A stretch of 64,000 bases of DNA, taken from NCBI GenBank assembly GCA_031002005.1, contig CM061920.1, positions 120,890,095-120,954,094 on the forward strand. The letters run 5' to 3'. Numbering within the stretch: the stretch's first letter is position 1; each line of letters begins with the position of its first letter. This stretch comes from Vandiemenella viatica (Eukaryota; Arthropoda; Insecta; Orthoptera; Morabidae). The notes under the pieces are model-generated. The model saw nothing but the letters and a program-made list of their open reading frames with translations. It made no database searches and was not told the origin of the DNA. Below are positions 44,742 through 55,150 of the stretch, piece by piece. A program made the position numbers and the translations under genes.

Positions 44742-46658
44742 GTAACGTTGCGCTTCATTACGTACCTAGTTCGCTGAGGCATCATTCTTAAAGTAACAAC
44801 TGGAATAAGTCGCAAGCAGGGTGGAAGGAATGATGCTACGAAAGTCCCACGTTTTATCAGCATATTCTTCTTAAGGCTTGCCGACATCGATATTGCCAAA
44901 TTAGGGCCACAGGAAATAGAAAGGAAACCATTGGGGAAGAGACTCGATTAACGAAACCTCAGGACATCGATCAAAACTAACATAAAATCAATTAAAAAAA
45001 ATAAAATGAACAGGTTTATCCCAAATAAGAGTGCTACTGTTGAGCCCTGGATATGATAAATGCATCTAACACTCGATAGTTAGAACCAGAGTTGTTATGA
45101 CAATAAAGTTAATAATAAAAATGGGGAAGGAGCCTGTAGAAACTATTTTATTTCAACTCGAAAAAATCATAACTTGACACTGTTAGAACTGTCACCATTT
45201 GTTTACCACCTGACTCCACTAACCTTGGGCAACCTTAATGCGGCTTTTATACGGTTTTTAATATCTTTAAACACCCATTATCAGTGAACGATCACGCGGT
45301 CATGGGGAAGGAAATGAGTGTACCATCCACGTTACTGAATGTTCAAGTATTCATTTCTTCACAGATAATTTAAAGTTTTTCAAGCAAATATGTTAGAACT
45401 TTTTATAGTAACGAGAATAATTCTTTGAAGGGAGGTGAATATTTGCCCACCGACGTGCATTTCTTCATAAAACGAGGAAGTAGTTAAGTTGCTAAAATGC
45501 CAGCTCTTGTTGACAGACAATAATACTCGCCAAGGAATTTTAATTTTAGCGTTAAACGCTGAAAGAAGTTAAATGAAGTGTGTTTACAGAAATGAAATAA
45601 AGGCACAGGATTAAAGTATTTTCCTGTGCACTTGAGAACTGGAAAAATAGAACAAGTATCAGAGCACACTGAAACGAATTAGAGATCATAATATAATTAT
45701 GTTGACAATCAACACAACAATTTTGTTGGCTTTCGTTTTGTAAATAATGGGGACGAAGTTTTGAGACCATTTCTAAAATGTGCAAGGAATACTACTTTCA
45801 TGTATGGACTTTATAATTATAAAGTCAAAATGATGGAAATCATGATTAGAGAATACTGAAATAGCGTCCACATAAGATATTCCGCAGTACTGAAGTTAGT
45901 AGACAATGTAGAAAGGTAGGTGGCCTGTTATCATGAAACGGCAATTGTTTTGTATCCTCTTATGTTACACCGTTACTACTGTAAGTTCTTCAGTTTTCGG
46001 GTATAATATTTAGAACGCATATTTTACACGAGATTACAGGAATTAGTGGGTAGCAAAGATATTAAAACTTGACAGGCGCTTCTTGATGCAACCAATGATG
46101 TAAATAGAAATCGTAGGGCACATTTCTCTTTTTCAAAGAGGTTATAGAAAAATTCGTGGTATTAAGGTTTAAAAAGTAGTAAAATAACTCTAAATACATT
46201 GCATTGCTTATTGTATAAACAGGGACCTCTTTCGTCTTATTTATATCTTCTGGAGTAATGGCCTAGGGAAGAATTCCCTTCCTCAATTACTGGTATCAGA
46301 AAACTGTTGCCTACTGATTGTGTTGACTACCGTTCCTACAACGCACAGATATAGACTAGCAGTAAGGTTGTAGTGATACAAAACTTGAGAATTAGTAGAA
46401 CTTTTGTGTAATGTTTACTTATTTACTGTTTTACAGACACATGAAACATGAGACTGTATGTGAACCATATTTTTGACAGCTCCGTGTGTGGCATGCCAAT
46501 ATTGTCTGTTATTCTTTCCAGAAATCAATCTGTTAAAATGTAGTGGTAGCTTCAGAAATGTTACAGAAAAAGAGCGCACAACGTTGAAAGAATAAATGGC
46601 TAAAACAAGTAGTTTAAAGAGATCGGGAATTCCCCGACCATGTGTTGATGAAGATATA
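44742..46658. other. Intron; no gene recognised
   Basis: AT-rich sequence with no supported feature before the Tc1 element. Confidence 0.5.
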
Positions 46659-47854
46659 CACAGTCCAGTCACATTAATGTGACCACCACCTTCTTTCGAC
46701 GTCAACGTGAGATAACCAATCACAGAAGGCAGGTGGCAGCACAATACAGTGGAGTGTATATAAAGGATGTCCTAGGGCATCGGAAAGCATTTCAATCGTT
46801 GGCGTAATGCAGAAACGTAGCGATTTATCCGACGTCCAAAAGGACATGATTATTGGCTTTAGGACCAAGGGTGGAATCATTTCGGAAACGGCTAATTTTG
46901 TGAACTGTTCTCGTGTCGCCGTGGTAAAAGTATACCGTGCATGGCAAAATGGCACTATTCAAAATCAGCGGCGTGGAATATGTGGTGCACCACGGGCGAT
47001 AGATGACAGAGCCGAACGAAGGCTACGGAGATTCGTTCCGGTAAATAGACCTTCAACTGTTGAGCAACTGACCGCCCAGATGAACCAAGGGATTACCAAG
47101 AGTGTATCCTCAACAACGGTTCAGCGAACGTTGCTGTGCATGGGCCTCCACAGCAGACGCCTAGTTAATGCACCTACGCTAACTGTTGTTCATCGGCGAC
47201 GAAGGCTGGAATTTGCACGCCAGTACAGCAACTGGACGTCCAAAGAATGGCGACAGGTGGCTTTTACCGATGAATCACGTTTTATGCTCCATCGGACAGA
47301 TGGACGTTGGCACATACGGCGTGAAACGTCTGAAGACAAACACCCAGGGTGGAGGAGAGAGCATTATGGTCTGGGGAATGTTTTCCTGGCATTCACTGGG
47401 TGAACTCATCATTGTGGAAGGCACGATGGATCAGCACAAGTACATATCTGTCCTTGCGGACCATATCACCCCTACATGAGAATAATTTTTCCTCAGAATG
47501 ATGGCATCTACCAGCAGGACAATGCGAGGTGTCATGCAGCTCGCAGTGTATGTAAGTGGTTTAAAGAGCACCAGGATGAGTTTACCTTACTCCCCTGGCC
47601 AGCAAACTCACCGGATTTAAACCCAATCGAGAATCTGTGGGACCACCTCGATCGGGTTGTTCGCGCCATGGATCCTCAACCGCGCAATCTAGCGCAGCTG
47701 GCCACGGCACTGGAGTCGGCATGGCTCAACATCCCAGTGAACACCTTCAGAAACCTAATTGACTCTGTTCCTGCACGCCTCGCAGCGATCCGTTCTGCCA
47801 AAGGTTGTTATTCTGGTTTTTGAGAGGTGGTCACATTAATGTGACTGGACTGTG
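46659..47854 (+). mobile_element. Tc1-type transposon, full length, nearly intact
   Basis: Perfect 29-bp terminal inverted repeats (46659-46687 and 47826-47854) starting CACAGTCCAGTCACATTAAT, flanked by TA at 46657-46658 and 47855-47856. Length 1196 bp. The perfect TIRs indicate a recent insertion. It lies in sense orientation within the intron between the second and third kelch exons. Confidence 0.93.
46807..47823 (+). pseudogene. Tc1 transposase with two frame changes
   Basis: Starts at ATG 46807 with an HTH domain (SDVQKDMIIGFRTKGG, then SETANFVNCSRVAVVKVYRA). The first catalytic Asp is in VAFTDESRF. A frame change between about 47290 and 47345 moves coding to the next frame (GGGESIMVWGMFSWHS, the usual G-G-G-S-V-M-V-W-G block). 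A second change near 47470 returns to the first frame with IYQQDNARCH (second Asp) and SPDLNPIENLWD (third residue, Glu), ending at a TGA at 47821. All three DD34E residues survive. The first and last pieces share a frame, so two small opposite indels would explain the breaks. Length matches Tc1 transposases (about 340 residues). Confidence 0.88.
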
Positions 47855-48452
47855 TAGTTTTGTGTGAAGTTTACAGAAATGAGTGTGTAGTTCACAGGAT
47901 GAATTTGATATGTCGGGTTCTAGAGTGTACAGAATTATACATGAACATTCTGTATCAAAACAAAATCTTATTGTAATCTTGGGATTTTGGTGTTCACTAT
48001 TGAAAAAACGAAGAGAAACAAATCAGTAATAGGAAAGGTTCTTAAGAATCGAAATAAATTCTTTGAAATTTTGTATTAATATTTTGTGTCTGCTGGTTAA
48101 TTATTTAAATTTATTGCTCATCGTTGTATTTCTAACGAAGAGATGTTGTAGGTAGTGCAGAGCATTTTCTTTTTATTCTCTTCCATATCTGTTTGTCCAT
48201 TGTTAATAATCGTGGAGGTAGCGACCTTCGGTAGTAGTGCTACTTGCTCCAGCTATTGTTTATGGTACCACCCAGAGAAAATTCCTCCTCGGCACGCACT
48301 TGACAGCAAGCTGAGCACGCCTGTGGTGCCATTCCAGACCTTCAGCACAGAAGAAACTTTGTCGGCCAGCCACCCAGACCTATTGAGCTAGGCGGCCCGT
48401 CCAGAGCTGACGATTACGCGTGAAGTAAATGCTGTGGGATGCCGTGTTGCAG
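47855..48452. other. Intron; no gene recognised
   Basis: AT-rich sequence ending in the acceptor GCCGTGTTGCAG before the third kelch exon. An open frame at 48155-48391 has no motif. Confidence 0.5.
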
Positions 48453-48609
48453 ACAAACTGCTGGCGCAAGGTGCGGTCGAGCAAGGGCCAGGCGGCGCCG
48501 CGAGGCCGCCGCGGCCACTCCGCCCTGGTGCACAAGGACCACATGCTGCTGTACGGCGGCTACAGGGACCTGCGCGGCTCCTCCCCGGAGCTCTGGGCCT
48601 TCCACTTCG
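48453..48609 (+). CDS. Kelch-repeat protein, third exon in window
   Basis: Acceptor GTGTTGCAG (ends 48452), donor GTAACT (from 48610). It enters in phase 0, matching the previous exon, and leaves in phase 1. Translation: TNCWRKVRSSKG, then RRGHSALVHKDHMLLYGGYR, then PELWAFHF. All blade features are present: W at the start, R-R-G-H-S-A, double Gly in LLYGGY, terminal L-W-x-F. Very GC-rich, with CGC/GCC codons. Long open frames in the other five frames are by-products of this base composition. Confidence 0.9.
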
Positions 48610-50195
48610 GTAACTCACACATTCAAAGATGTAGTTTCACTGACTAAATGATCTGTGGCAGTGCGAGTGCTATTTAGTGTTTAGTAACAATTTCTTAACT
48701 TAGTTCTTCCTTTTACAAAAACGGTTGCCAACTTCTTTAATATTATGCATACATGAACCACAAGTAGCAGTAGTGGGATTTTAAATAAATGCTTTAAGAA
48801 TTACTCAAGTTCACTCTTGTTTTAATGTTAAAGAAAATTTTTCAAACAAATTACTGATATCAGATGAGTAATACAGAGCAGTCTTTATCACTTGGACTTC
48901 GATCCATGTACAGCAATACAGATAACAGGTTAAGAAAACAGTATTCATTACAATTACAGCATTCATTCCATTTCGAATAGTCCCAAAAAGTCATAAGATG
49001 ATCTTAAACAATTTTGAGATATCATCCCAGCAATTAACTTTACGAAAGTTCAGAGCGAAGATATTGAAACATGACTACTAATCATCCTTTTCCCTCCCAA
49101 CCTAGCATCTGCCGTCATAACTCACATCTTCGAAATCATTCTCGCTCTCTTCTGCCGACATTAACCCTTCCAATGCGAACTACTTAGTAATCGCCTTTAA
49201 TAGACTTTACACCCCAATTTTTTTAGCATATCGTTTCACAACCTTTTTCAACCCAAAGACGAGTAAAATATCAAAAATAATTGTACAGATCACAAAATTA
49301 TGTGCGTCTAATTTTTTTACCTATGTATATACTATCAACACTTGGTACATATTGTATTGTACCATTATAATATTATATATTTAAAAACATTTTTTTAATT
49401 GCTACGTAAACACCATTTACAAGTGAACCATTTAAAGTGAATTACATACTCAACAGCTCATAGTATTTATTAACCAAATGAACAATAAATTTACGTTTAT
49501 GGAGCACTTGCACCATCACCTGGACCACAGGTTGAGAAATACTGTTGTAAAACATTCTGTGCTACGTCATATTAAATACCCTGAAACAAAATCTCCAACT
49601 GTCCCCTAAAGATTTTCCGATCTCCACCAAAATTTGATATCTCATAGATCGCAATATACCAAACACTTTTTAGTCGTATGCTATTCCCGAAATATTCCTT
49701 GTTTTATGCTTAAAAATTACTTAAAGCCACTATAATCAGAATCATTTTTTTTTTCTTTCTCGTTTAAACTTTTATTACAGCCAATACCCAATGTTCTCTT
49801 ATCCAAAAAACTGTAAAAATCAAATATTAAACGAAGCTATCAACTACGTATTAATTTGTCTCCAAAGCCATACTGAAAAAAAACCTTTCTAAATTACATT
49901 TTAAATATTTCCTCTTAAGCTTATGAACCAATCACCATTCTTACCGTTTTAAAGAGTTCTTGATTTTGGTATGCATGGTGTAACATATGCTACCACCCCA
50001 ATTACGAAGTAAATTAATTTGTAAACATTATTTAGTTGAGTGTAGTTAATTTTGATGTAAATGTTGATTGTAATAATGTTTATAATGTAATTACGAAGCT
50101 CGATAAATCCACAGATTACCCAATACATTGTCGGTGGTTAGTGTAAGTACATCTTTAAAGATAAGATAGAAAGAAATCTTTGTTCTGGTGTTGCG

Positions 50196-50198
<3 letters not shown>
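48610..50198. other. Intron; no gene recognised
   Basis: Strongly AT-rich sequence with no supported feature. Confidence 0.5.

Positions 50199-50236
<38 letters not shown>
50199..50236. repeat. (AG)19 microsatellite
   Basis: 38 bp of uninterrupted AG dinucleotides, followed a few bases later by a T run (about 50250-50268). Confidence 0.95.
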
Positions 50237-50239
<3 letters not shown>

Positions 50240-50432
50240 GTTTGTTTCTTTTTTTTTTTTTTTTTTGCTAGAAAGCGCTGTCGGTTTCGGACTGCGAGTG
50301 CCGCGGTAGCGGTATATGAATGTATTAGTTATTCGAAAAGTGATATATTGTAATTGTGTTTTGTTTTATCGAGTGTCTGCGAGCTTTGGTTTGATTATTA
50401 AAACAGTTGACAGTATATGCTAACAACTGGGC

Positions 50433-50434
<2 letters not shown>

Positions 50435-50480
<46 letters not shown>

Positions 50481-51775
50481 TGAATTTATTATCCGTTCAG
50501 CAAATATTGCTATACAGGACGATGTTGAATTTTACAAAATACATAACTTGCATATTGTCATGGTTGAGGTCAACCCACAGAGCCCCTCAGTGACTACAAT
50601 ACAGTGATACAATAAATTTTTATAACAATGTTAGCAACATGAATGTCAGTATTAAAAACAGTTATCAGAATTAGAACAGTAATCCAAACAGTTAATATGA
50701 AATTGGTTTAAAATAATTACACTTTATATATATATATATATATATGTATATTTTATTTCGAGCGCTGACAAAAATCTGATCTATACTTAACAAACGAGAT
50801 GTCAAATTCTATTCTTACAGGCCACACGGTATTTAATTTATTAGCTGGTTCACTTCTTCTTCGGAATAACTGCCTGATAGAAAAATATCTTGAGGAAGGC
50901 GTTTTTTTAGCCTAGTTTGGCCGGTTCTTTTCCCTAGTTTGTAAAATTGTGTACCAGGAACTGTACTCATTCGTTTGATGAAATGTATTGTTTGTTGTTT
51001 TATAAATTCGTAAATGTAAGCAATATTTAACTCTCTGTGTAGCTGACTATTTCTTACATACCATGGTGCGTTCACTGCTAATCTGAGTAGTTTGTTTTGA
51101 AATATTTGTATTCTATGTAATTTGCTACGGCTAGCACATCCCCATATAGGACATGCATATGTTATTAGGGGTCGTAATATCATTTTGTAAATTAGCAGGC
51201 AGCACTCTGTTTTTAATGATGATTTTGTGTTTAACACAGGATACAATTTGTGTAATCTGGCATAGGCTTGGTTTAGTTTGTTGTTAATGTGTATTTTCCA
51301 TGTTAAGCGCCTGTCAAGATCGACTCCTAGGTATTTAATAGATTTATCATTTGGATTCCATGCTATGTTACTTCCCATGATGTTTATCTCCGGGGGGTTT
51401 GGTGGGCGTCTGAGAGTGAAGATTTTGGTTTGACATTTTCCGGGATTTAAAGATATACGCCACTGATTGAGCCATTTAGTTAATTGCGTTATTGTTTCCT
51501 GAAGGTTATTGCGTGCAATATGAATGTCATTGTGCGAAGAGTATATGATTGTATCATCAGCGTACTGTGCAGTCGAGGTGTTTTGAGGAGTCGGTATATC
51601 TGAGGTGTATATGTTGAATAGCGTTGGCCCTAAGACAGATCCCTGTGAGACTCCTGCAGCTATTGATCGTGCTGTGGATATTTTTGTCTTTATTCTTACG
51701 CTGAAAGTTCGATTTTGTAAAAAGCTTTCTACAATTTTCTGTAGAATTAGCGATCCGTTGATTGAGATATTTTAT
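50435..51775 (-). mobile_element. Jockey-like LINE, 5'-truncated, with 44-nt poly(A) tail
   Basis: On the minus strand the order is reverse transcriptase (from about 51775), stop near 50833, a 3' untranslated part of about 350 bp, and a 44-nt poly(A) (T44 at 50435-50478 on the + strand). The uninterrupted tail and open frame suggest a recent insertion. I did not find a convincing target duplication. Confidence 0.8.
50833..51755 (-). pseudogene. Jockey-like reverse transcriptase, C-terminal part
   Basis: On the minus strand the frame is open from about 51755. It has ILQKIVESFLQNRTFSV, then GVSQGSVLGPTLFNIYTSD, AQYADDTIIYSS with the catalytic Asp pair, the WLNQWRISLNPGKCQ block, YLGVDLDRRLTWKIHI, LRPLITYACPIWGCAS and FQNKLLRLAVNAPWYVRN. 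These are the ordered blocks of jockey-clade polymerases. It ends at a normal stop near 50833, without an RNase H domain, as in jockey. The endonuclease and N-terminal RT blocks are lost by 5' truncation. No stop or frame change is visible in the remaining part. Confidence 0.88.
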
Positions 51776-52179
51776 GACGATTGAATATTACAATATTTGA
51801 AGAAGTAACCTCTACTCTTTTTACTTGGGTCAAAAGGTGACATATTTAGGGCCACGTCGCCATAAGACCTGCAGAGTTACGGGCAAGTTAATTAGGGGAG
51901 TTTGCTTGTCTTCGATTGGATAAATTTTAATTGTGTGGATGTTACAATGGCTCTGGTTAATTCAAGGTAATTAAAAAGTGATCATTCTGAAATCTTCTTT
52001 GCGCAATATTGTCATCACCTATAGAATTCGTCTTTTCACCCTTAAAACGTTTGCAATTCATTAAACGATTAATTATTATTATCCTTGTGCAATCCCTTTT
52101 GTTTATGTATTAAACTTTAAAGCGTGAAAAATTAAAAGAATAAAGAGGCATATTTGAGTTGTGTGTATTTCCCCGACAG
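51776..52179. other. Intron; no gene recognised
   Basis: AT-rich sequence leading into the acceptor CCCCGACAG before the fourth kelch exon. Confidence 0.5.
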
Positions 52180-52329
52180 AGAGCGAGTCGTGGACGCTGG
52201 TGAGCCCGCCGGGGGAGAGTCCTCCGGCGCGCCACAAGCACTCCGCCGTGCTGCACGACGACGCCATGTGGGTGTACGGCGGCATGACAGACCTCAACGA
52301 GCGCGCGGACCTCTGGCGCTGGGACACCG
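52180..52329 (+). CDS. Kelch-repeat protein, fourth exon in window
   Basis: Acceptor TTTCCCCGACAG (ends 52179), donor GTGAGC (from 52330). Phase 1 at both ends. Translation: ESESWTLVSPPGESPPAR, then HKHSAVLHDDAMWVYGGMTD, then ADLWRWDT. This is the most canonical blade: W-x-L, G-E-x-P-P-A-R, H-S-A-V, Y-G-G, D-L-W-R-W. The split codon at the junction with the previous exon gives Glu. Exon length is a multiple of three, so skipping it would keep the frame. Confidence 0.9.
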
Positions 52330-53055
52330 GTGAGCGGCGCCAAGTAGTAGCACAGCACAGACTTCTTTTTTATTGTATTATAAGGACATCCAGCGGAACA
52401 CACATACGTTTCCCTTTTGTTTTCGTGAAATTTTTCACAAATATTAAACGCACATAAAAAAAATCACTCGCTCGTCTATTTCTTTAGTCAAGCCTTCACT
52501 TTATTAAATCTCCCGTATATGAGTCACCACCTATCATAGCATACAATTAGTCTCTGATCCTCTTACTTCACAAGGAAAAAATCTTTGTGTTCCATCTAAA
52601 AGAGGTCAGCGTGTTTCTAACTAGTGTCTACTTCTGATTCGTTTAGATATCAGCCCGTGTTTGATTTGTATATATGCTTCTATTCATATTGTTCTCATGC
52701 GCTAACGACTTCCAAGAAAGATTCTGCAGAGAGCCTATCTAACTAAATTCGTACAAAATACTAGCTGCCGTTCCGTTTACCTCTGACAATTCCTCTATGT
52801 GGGTCCCATTCCCTCCAGCTGCTCTTATGTTGTATTTCCTATTACTTCCTCTCTTAGTGCAGATCATCATCAATACTGAAACATAGTACATGAGACGTTT
52901 GTTACAATTCGTCGAAGGTTCTTCCAGTTAAATCCCTTTTCGATATATTCTATCATGTGCTATTTTCTTCAAATCTAAGCGTCTTCTTTCACTTCTTAAA
53001 TTACCGAGCATTTGGAACCTCCCCCTTTCCTTCGTCAACCAGAAATCATATTTGG
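52330..53055. other. Intron; no gene recognised
   Basis: AT-rich sequence. The last 13 bp (53043-53055) form the left target duplication of the following SINE. Confidence 0.5.
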
Positions 53056-53292
53056 GACCGAGCGAGGTGGGTGAACGGTTAACGTTCTGGCCTCGCATTC
53101 GGGAGGACGCGGGTTCGAATCCCCGGCAGGGCATCCAGATTTGGGTTTTCCATGGTTTTCCCAAATCACTCCAGGCGAATGCCGGGATGATTCCTTCAAA
53201 AACGCCATGGCCGAATTCATTCCCGTTCCTCGTCCCTAGTCCCATCCTGCCTCTAATGACTGGGGACAAGGCGTAAAGCAATAAGTAAAAAA
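53056..53292 (+). mobile_element. tRNA-derived SINE, family 1, with perfect target duplication
   Basis: Head GAGCGAGGTGGGTGAACGG (box A) and CGGGTTCGAATCCCCG (box B), body CCAGATTTGGGTTTTCCATG, tail GGCGTAAAGCAATAAGTAAA plus A-run. AAATCATATTTGG occurs on both sides (53043-53055 and 53293-53305), a 13-bp perfect target duplication marking LINE-mediated insertion. It lacks the GACGTCGACG part of the tail found in other copies (GACTGGGGACAAGGCG instead). Confidence 0.92.
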
Positions 53293-53305
53293 AAATCATA
53301 TTTGG

Positions 53306-54034
53306 TGTCCCTTCTGCAATTTTATTTTAGTAAATATTCTCTCCTTATACAATTCGCAGTCAAGAGCACCTTTCTCTTATTTATCTTAAATAGCATAGTC
53401 CTCTATTTGCTAACTTTTCTCGGTATCCCTTCATTCCGTACGCTAGCCTCCAGTTTCACTCCTTACACCTTCTTGCGCTTTTATATTTCTGGTGCTTATA
53501 ATTTTCTGTCATCTTCCTTCCAGCTGGGCTTCCTTCGGTGTTCCAGCTGCGTACGATGCAACACACCACGTGAAATGTTTCATCTTTCTCTTTGACAGGT
53601 CTTTTTAGTAGTCGTATTGCTTCTAATGCATCCTTGTTTCTAATCAGGTTTTTTTGTGGTATTACATAAAAAATAATTATTTATCTCAAGATATTCTCTC
53701 TATTCAGCTTCCATTTTTGTATCTCTTCTCCTTACATACAGTAATCATGAGTTTTGAATGTTCTCGTCGTTTAGTTGTAAGGTATCCGGGGTTCGAGACG
53801 TTTAAATGCGTTTGAGTTGGGATTATGGACGCTCTGTACAGCCATCCACCTTTGTACGTGTGAAGTGTGATAGAACCGATTCCACAACCTCATTAAACGT
53901 AGGTACCTACATATTTACATTTTTGCTATAGTTTTTCTGTTTTATTGCCTTTTCGGAATCCAGTTATTTTTGTCTTGCCTTTCTTTGTTTAGACGTCTTT
54001 GTCTAGCACTTGCTACGCTTGCTGTTCTGTGCAG
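53306..54034. other. Intron; no gene recognised
   Basis: AT- and pyrimidine-rich, ending in the acceptor GCTGTTCTGTGCAG before the fifth kelch exon. Confidence 0.5.
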
Positions 54035-54181
54035 TGTCGCGCGCGTGGAGCTCCGTGCGCGCCAGGCCGTGTCCCGGGCCTCTGCACTCGCACGCTGCCT
54101 GCAGACTGCCCTCCTCCATGCTGCTGTTCGGCGGAGAGAGGGACGGACACCCCACCAGCGACCTCTGGAGGTTCCACTTCG
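54035..54181 (+). CDS. Kelch-repeat protein, fifth exon in window
   Basis: Acceptor CTGTTCTGTGCAG (ends 54034), donor GTATGT (from 54182). Phase 1 at both ends, length a multiple of three. Translation: VSRAWSSVRARPCPGP, then LHSHAACRLPSSMLLFGGER, then TSDLWRFHFG. The blade is recognisable (W-S-S-V, L-H-S-H-A-A, L-L-F-G-G, D-L-W-R-F), though the strand after HSHAA is Cys/Pro-rich and atypical. Several other frames are open across the exon because of its GC content; only this frame joins its neighbours and carries the kelch residues. Confidence 0.87.
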
Positions 54182-54479
54182 GTATGTACCACACACGCGT
54201 CATCACTGGAAAAAAAAAACAATTAAGAAAAGATTGTTTAGTGTATGGGAACGAATGGTTTGGTGGCGTTATATGTTGACAAACACTCTCGGCCTTTGAG
54301 CATCATCAAAATGTCACAATACTGGAACATTTCAAAGTCTACTATCTCCGCCCTCATCTGAGCAAAAATGAGTGGAGAGATAGAGGTCCTTTAAAAGTAT
54401 TCGTTAAATTCTTTGCCCTTGGGTATGTAAGATTAAAGTTTTTAATTTTCAATTAGCAGTCTTAGCGGCAGTTTTTATT
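54182..54479. other. Intron; no gene recognised
   Basis: AT-rich sequence with no supported feature. Confidence 0.5.
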
Positions 54480-55150
54480 CGACTTTTATTTAGCCAGGGT
54501 CAGAATTACAACTGGCATTTGACGTTACAGACGACGGCATGACTAATTTAACATCCTAAAATATAACTGAAATTGTTTCCTTGAGTGTCCTGTTACTGAA
54601 ATCATTACCTCGTTTGAACGAAAGCAGTTCGACACTGATCATGATGTATGCAGCCTAGACCATCATTAAAACTAATACTGTGTGGCATAACGTAAGTTGT
54701 TAAGATTTCTTTTTAATTTCATTCACTTTCACTTGACGTCAAATTACTAAGGTCATTATTTCAGCCGCATATAACTGTTAGCCATTCACGCGTTGTAATA
54801 TCGATCCGAAACAAGAATAACAAAAAAGAAAGTTGTAAGAACCCGTGAAGATTTCGGATCAAGTTTATATCACGATGCGTTATTGCCACCAGCATGAGAT
54901 ACGGTGAATGTACTAATTCGCATGTGATTGAAGCATTTATTTTCTAGCGGCAAAGTTAGCGGAGTTTGTAGTTAGGTTGAAATTAACCCTGGTCCATGAA
55001 AACAAACTTTTTGTCATAGCGCAAGGCAGGAGTAATTTCGATTTAGGTTTATTTTATAACAATTCCTTTTAGATAAGCAACTGCGAAAATATGACTTTCC
55101 AGAACACACTGTTCGATCCGTCATTTTTGACGGGCTCCGAGTCCAGTTCA
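54480..55150. repeat. Dispersed noncoding repeat copy within the kelch intron
   Basis: Same family as the 2.8-5.3 kb cluster. It shares GGGTCAGAAT..AACTGGCATTTGA, GCAGCCTAGACCA, GGTTGAAAT..CCTGGTCCATG, AGATAAGCAACTGCGAAAAT and GTCATTTTTGACGGGC with the copy at 3990-4450, in the same order and orientation. Noncoding. Confidence 0.55.

Noticed and set aside
48388..48651. Several Arg/Ala/Pro-rich frames on both strands
   Set aside because: Shadows of the GC-rich third kelch exon; only the frame with kelch residues and matching phases is kept.
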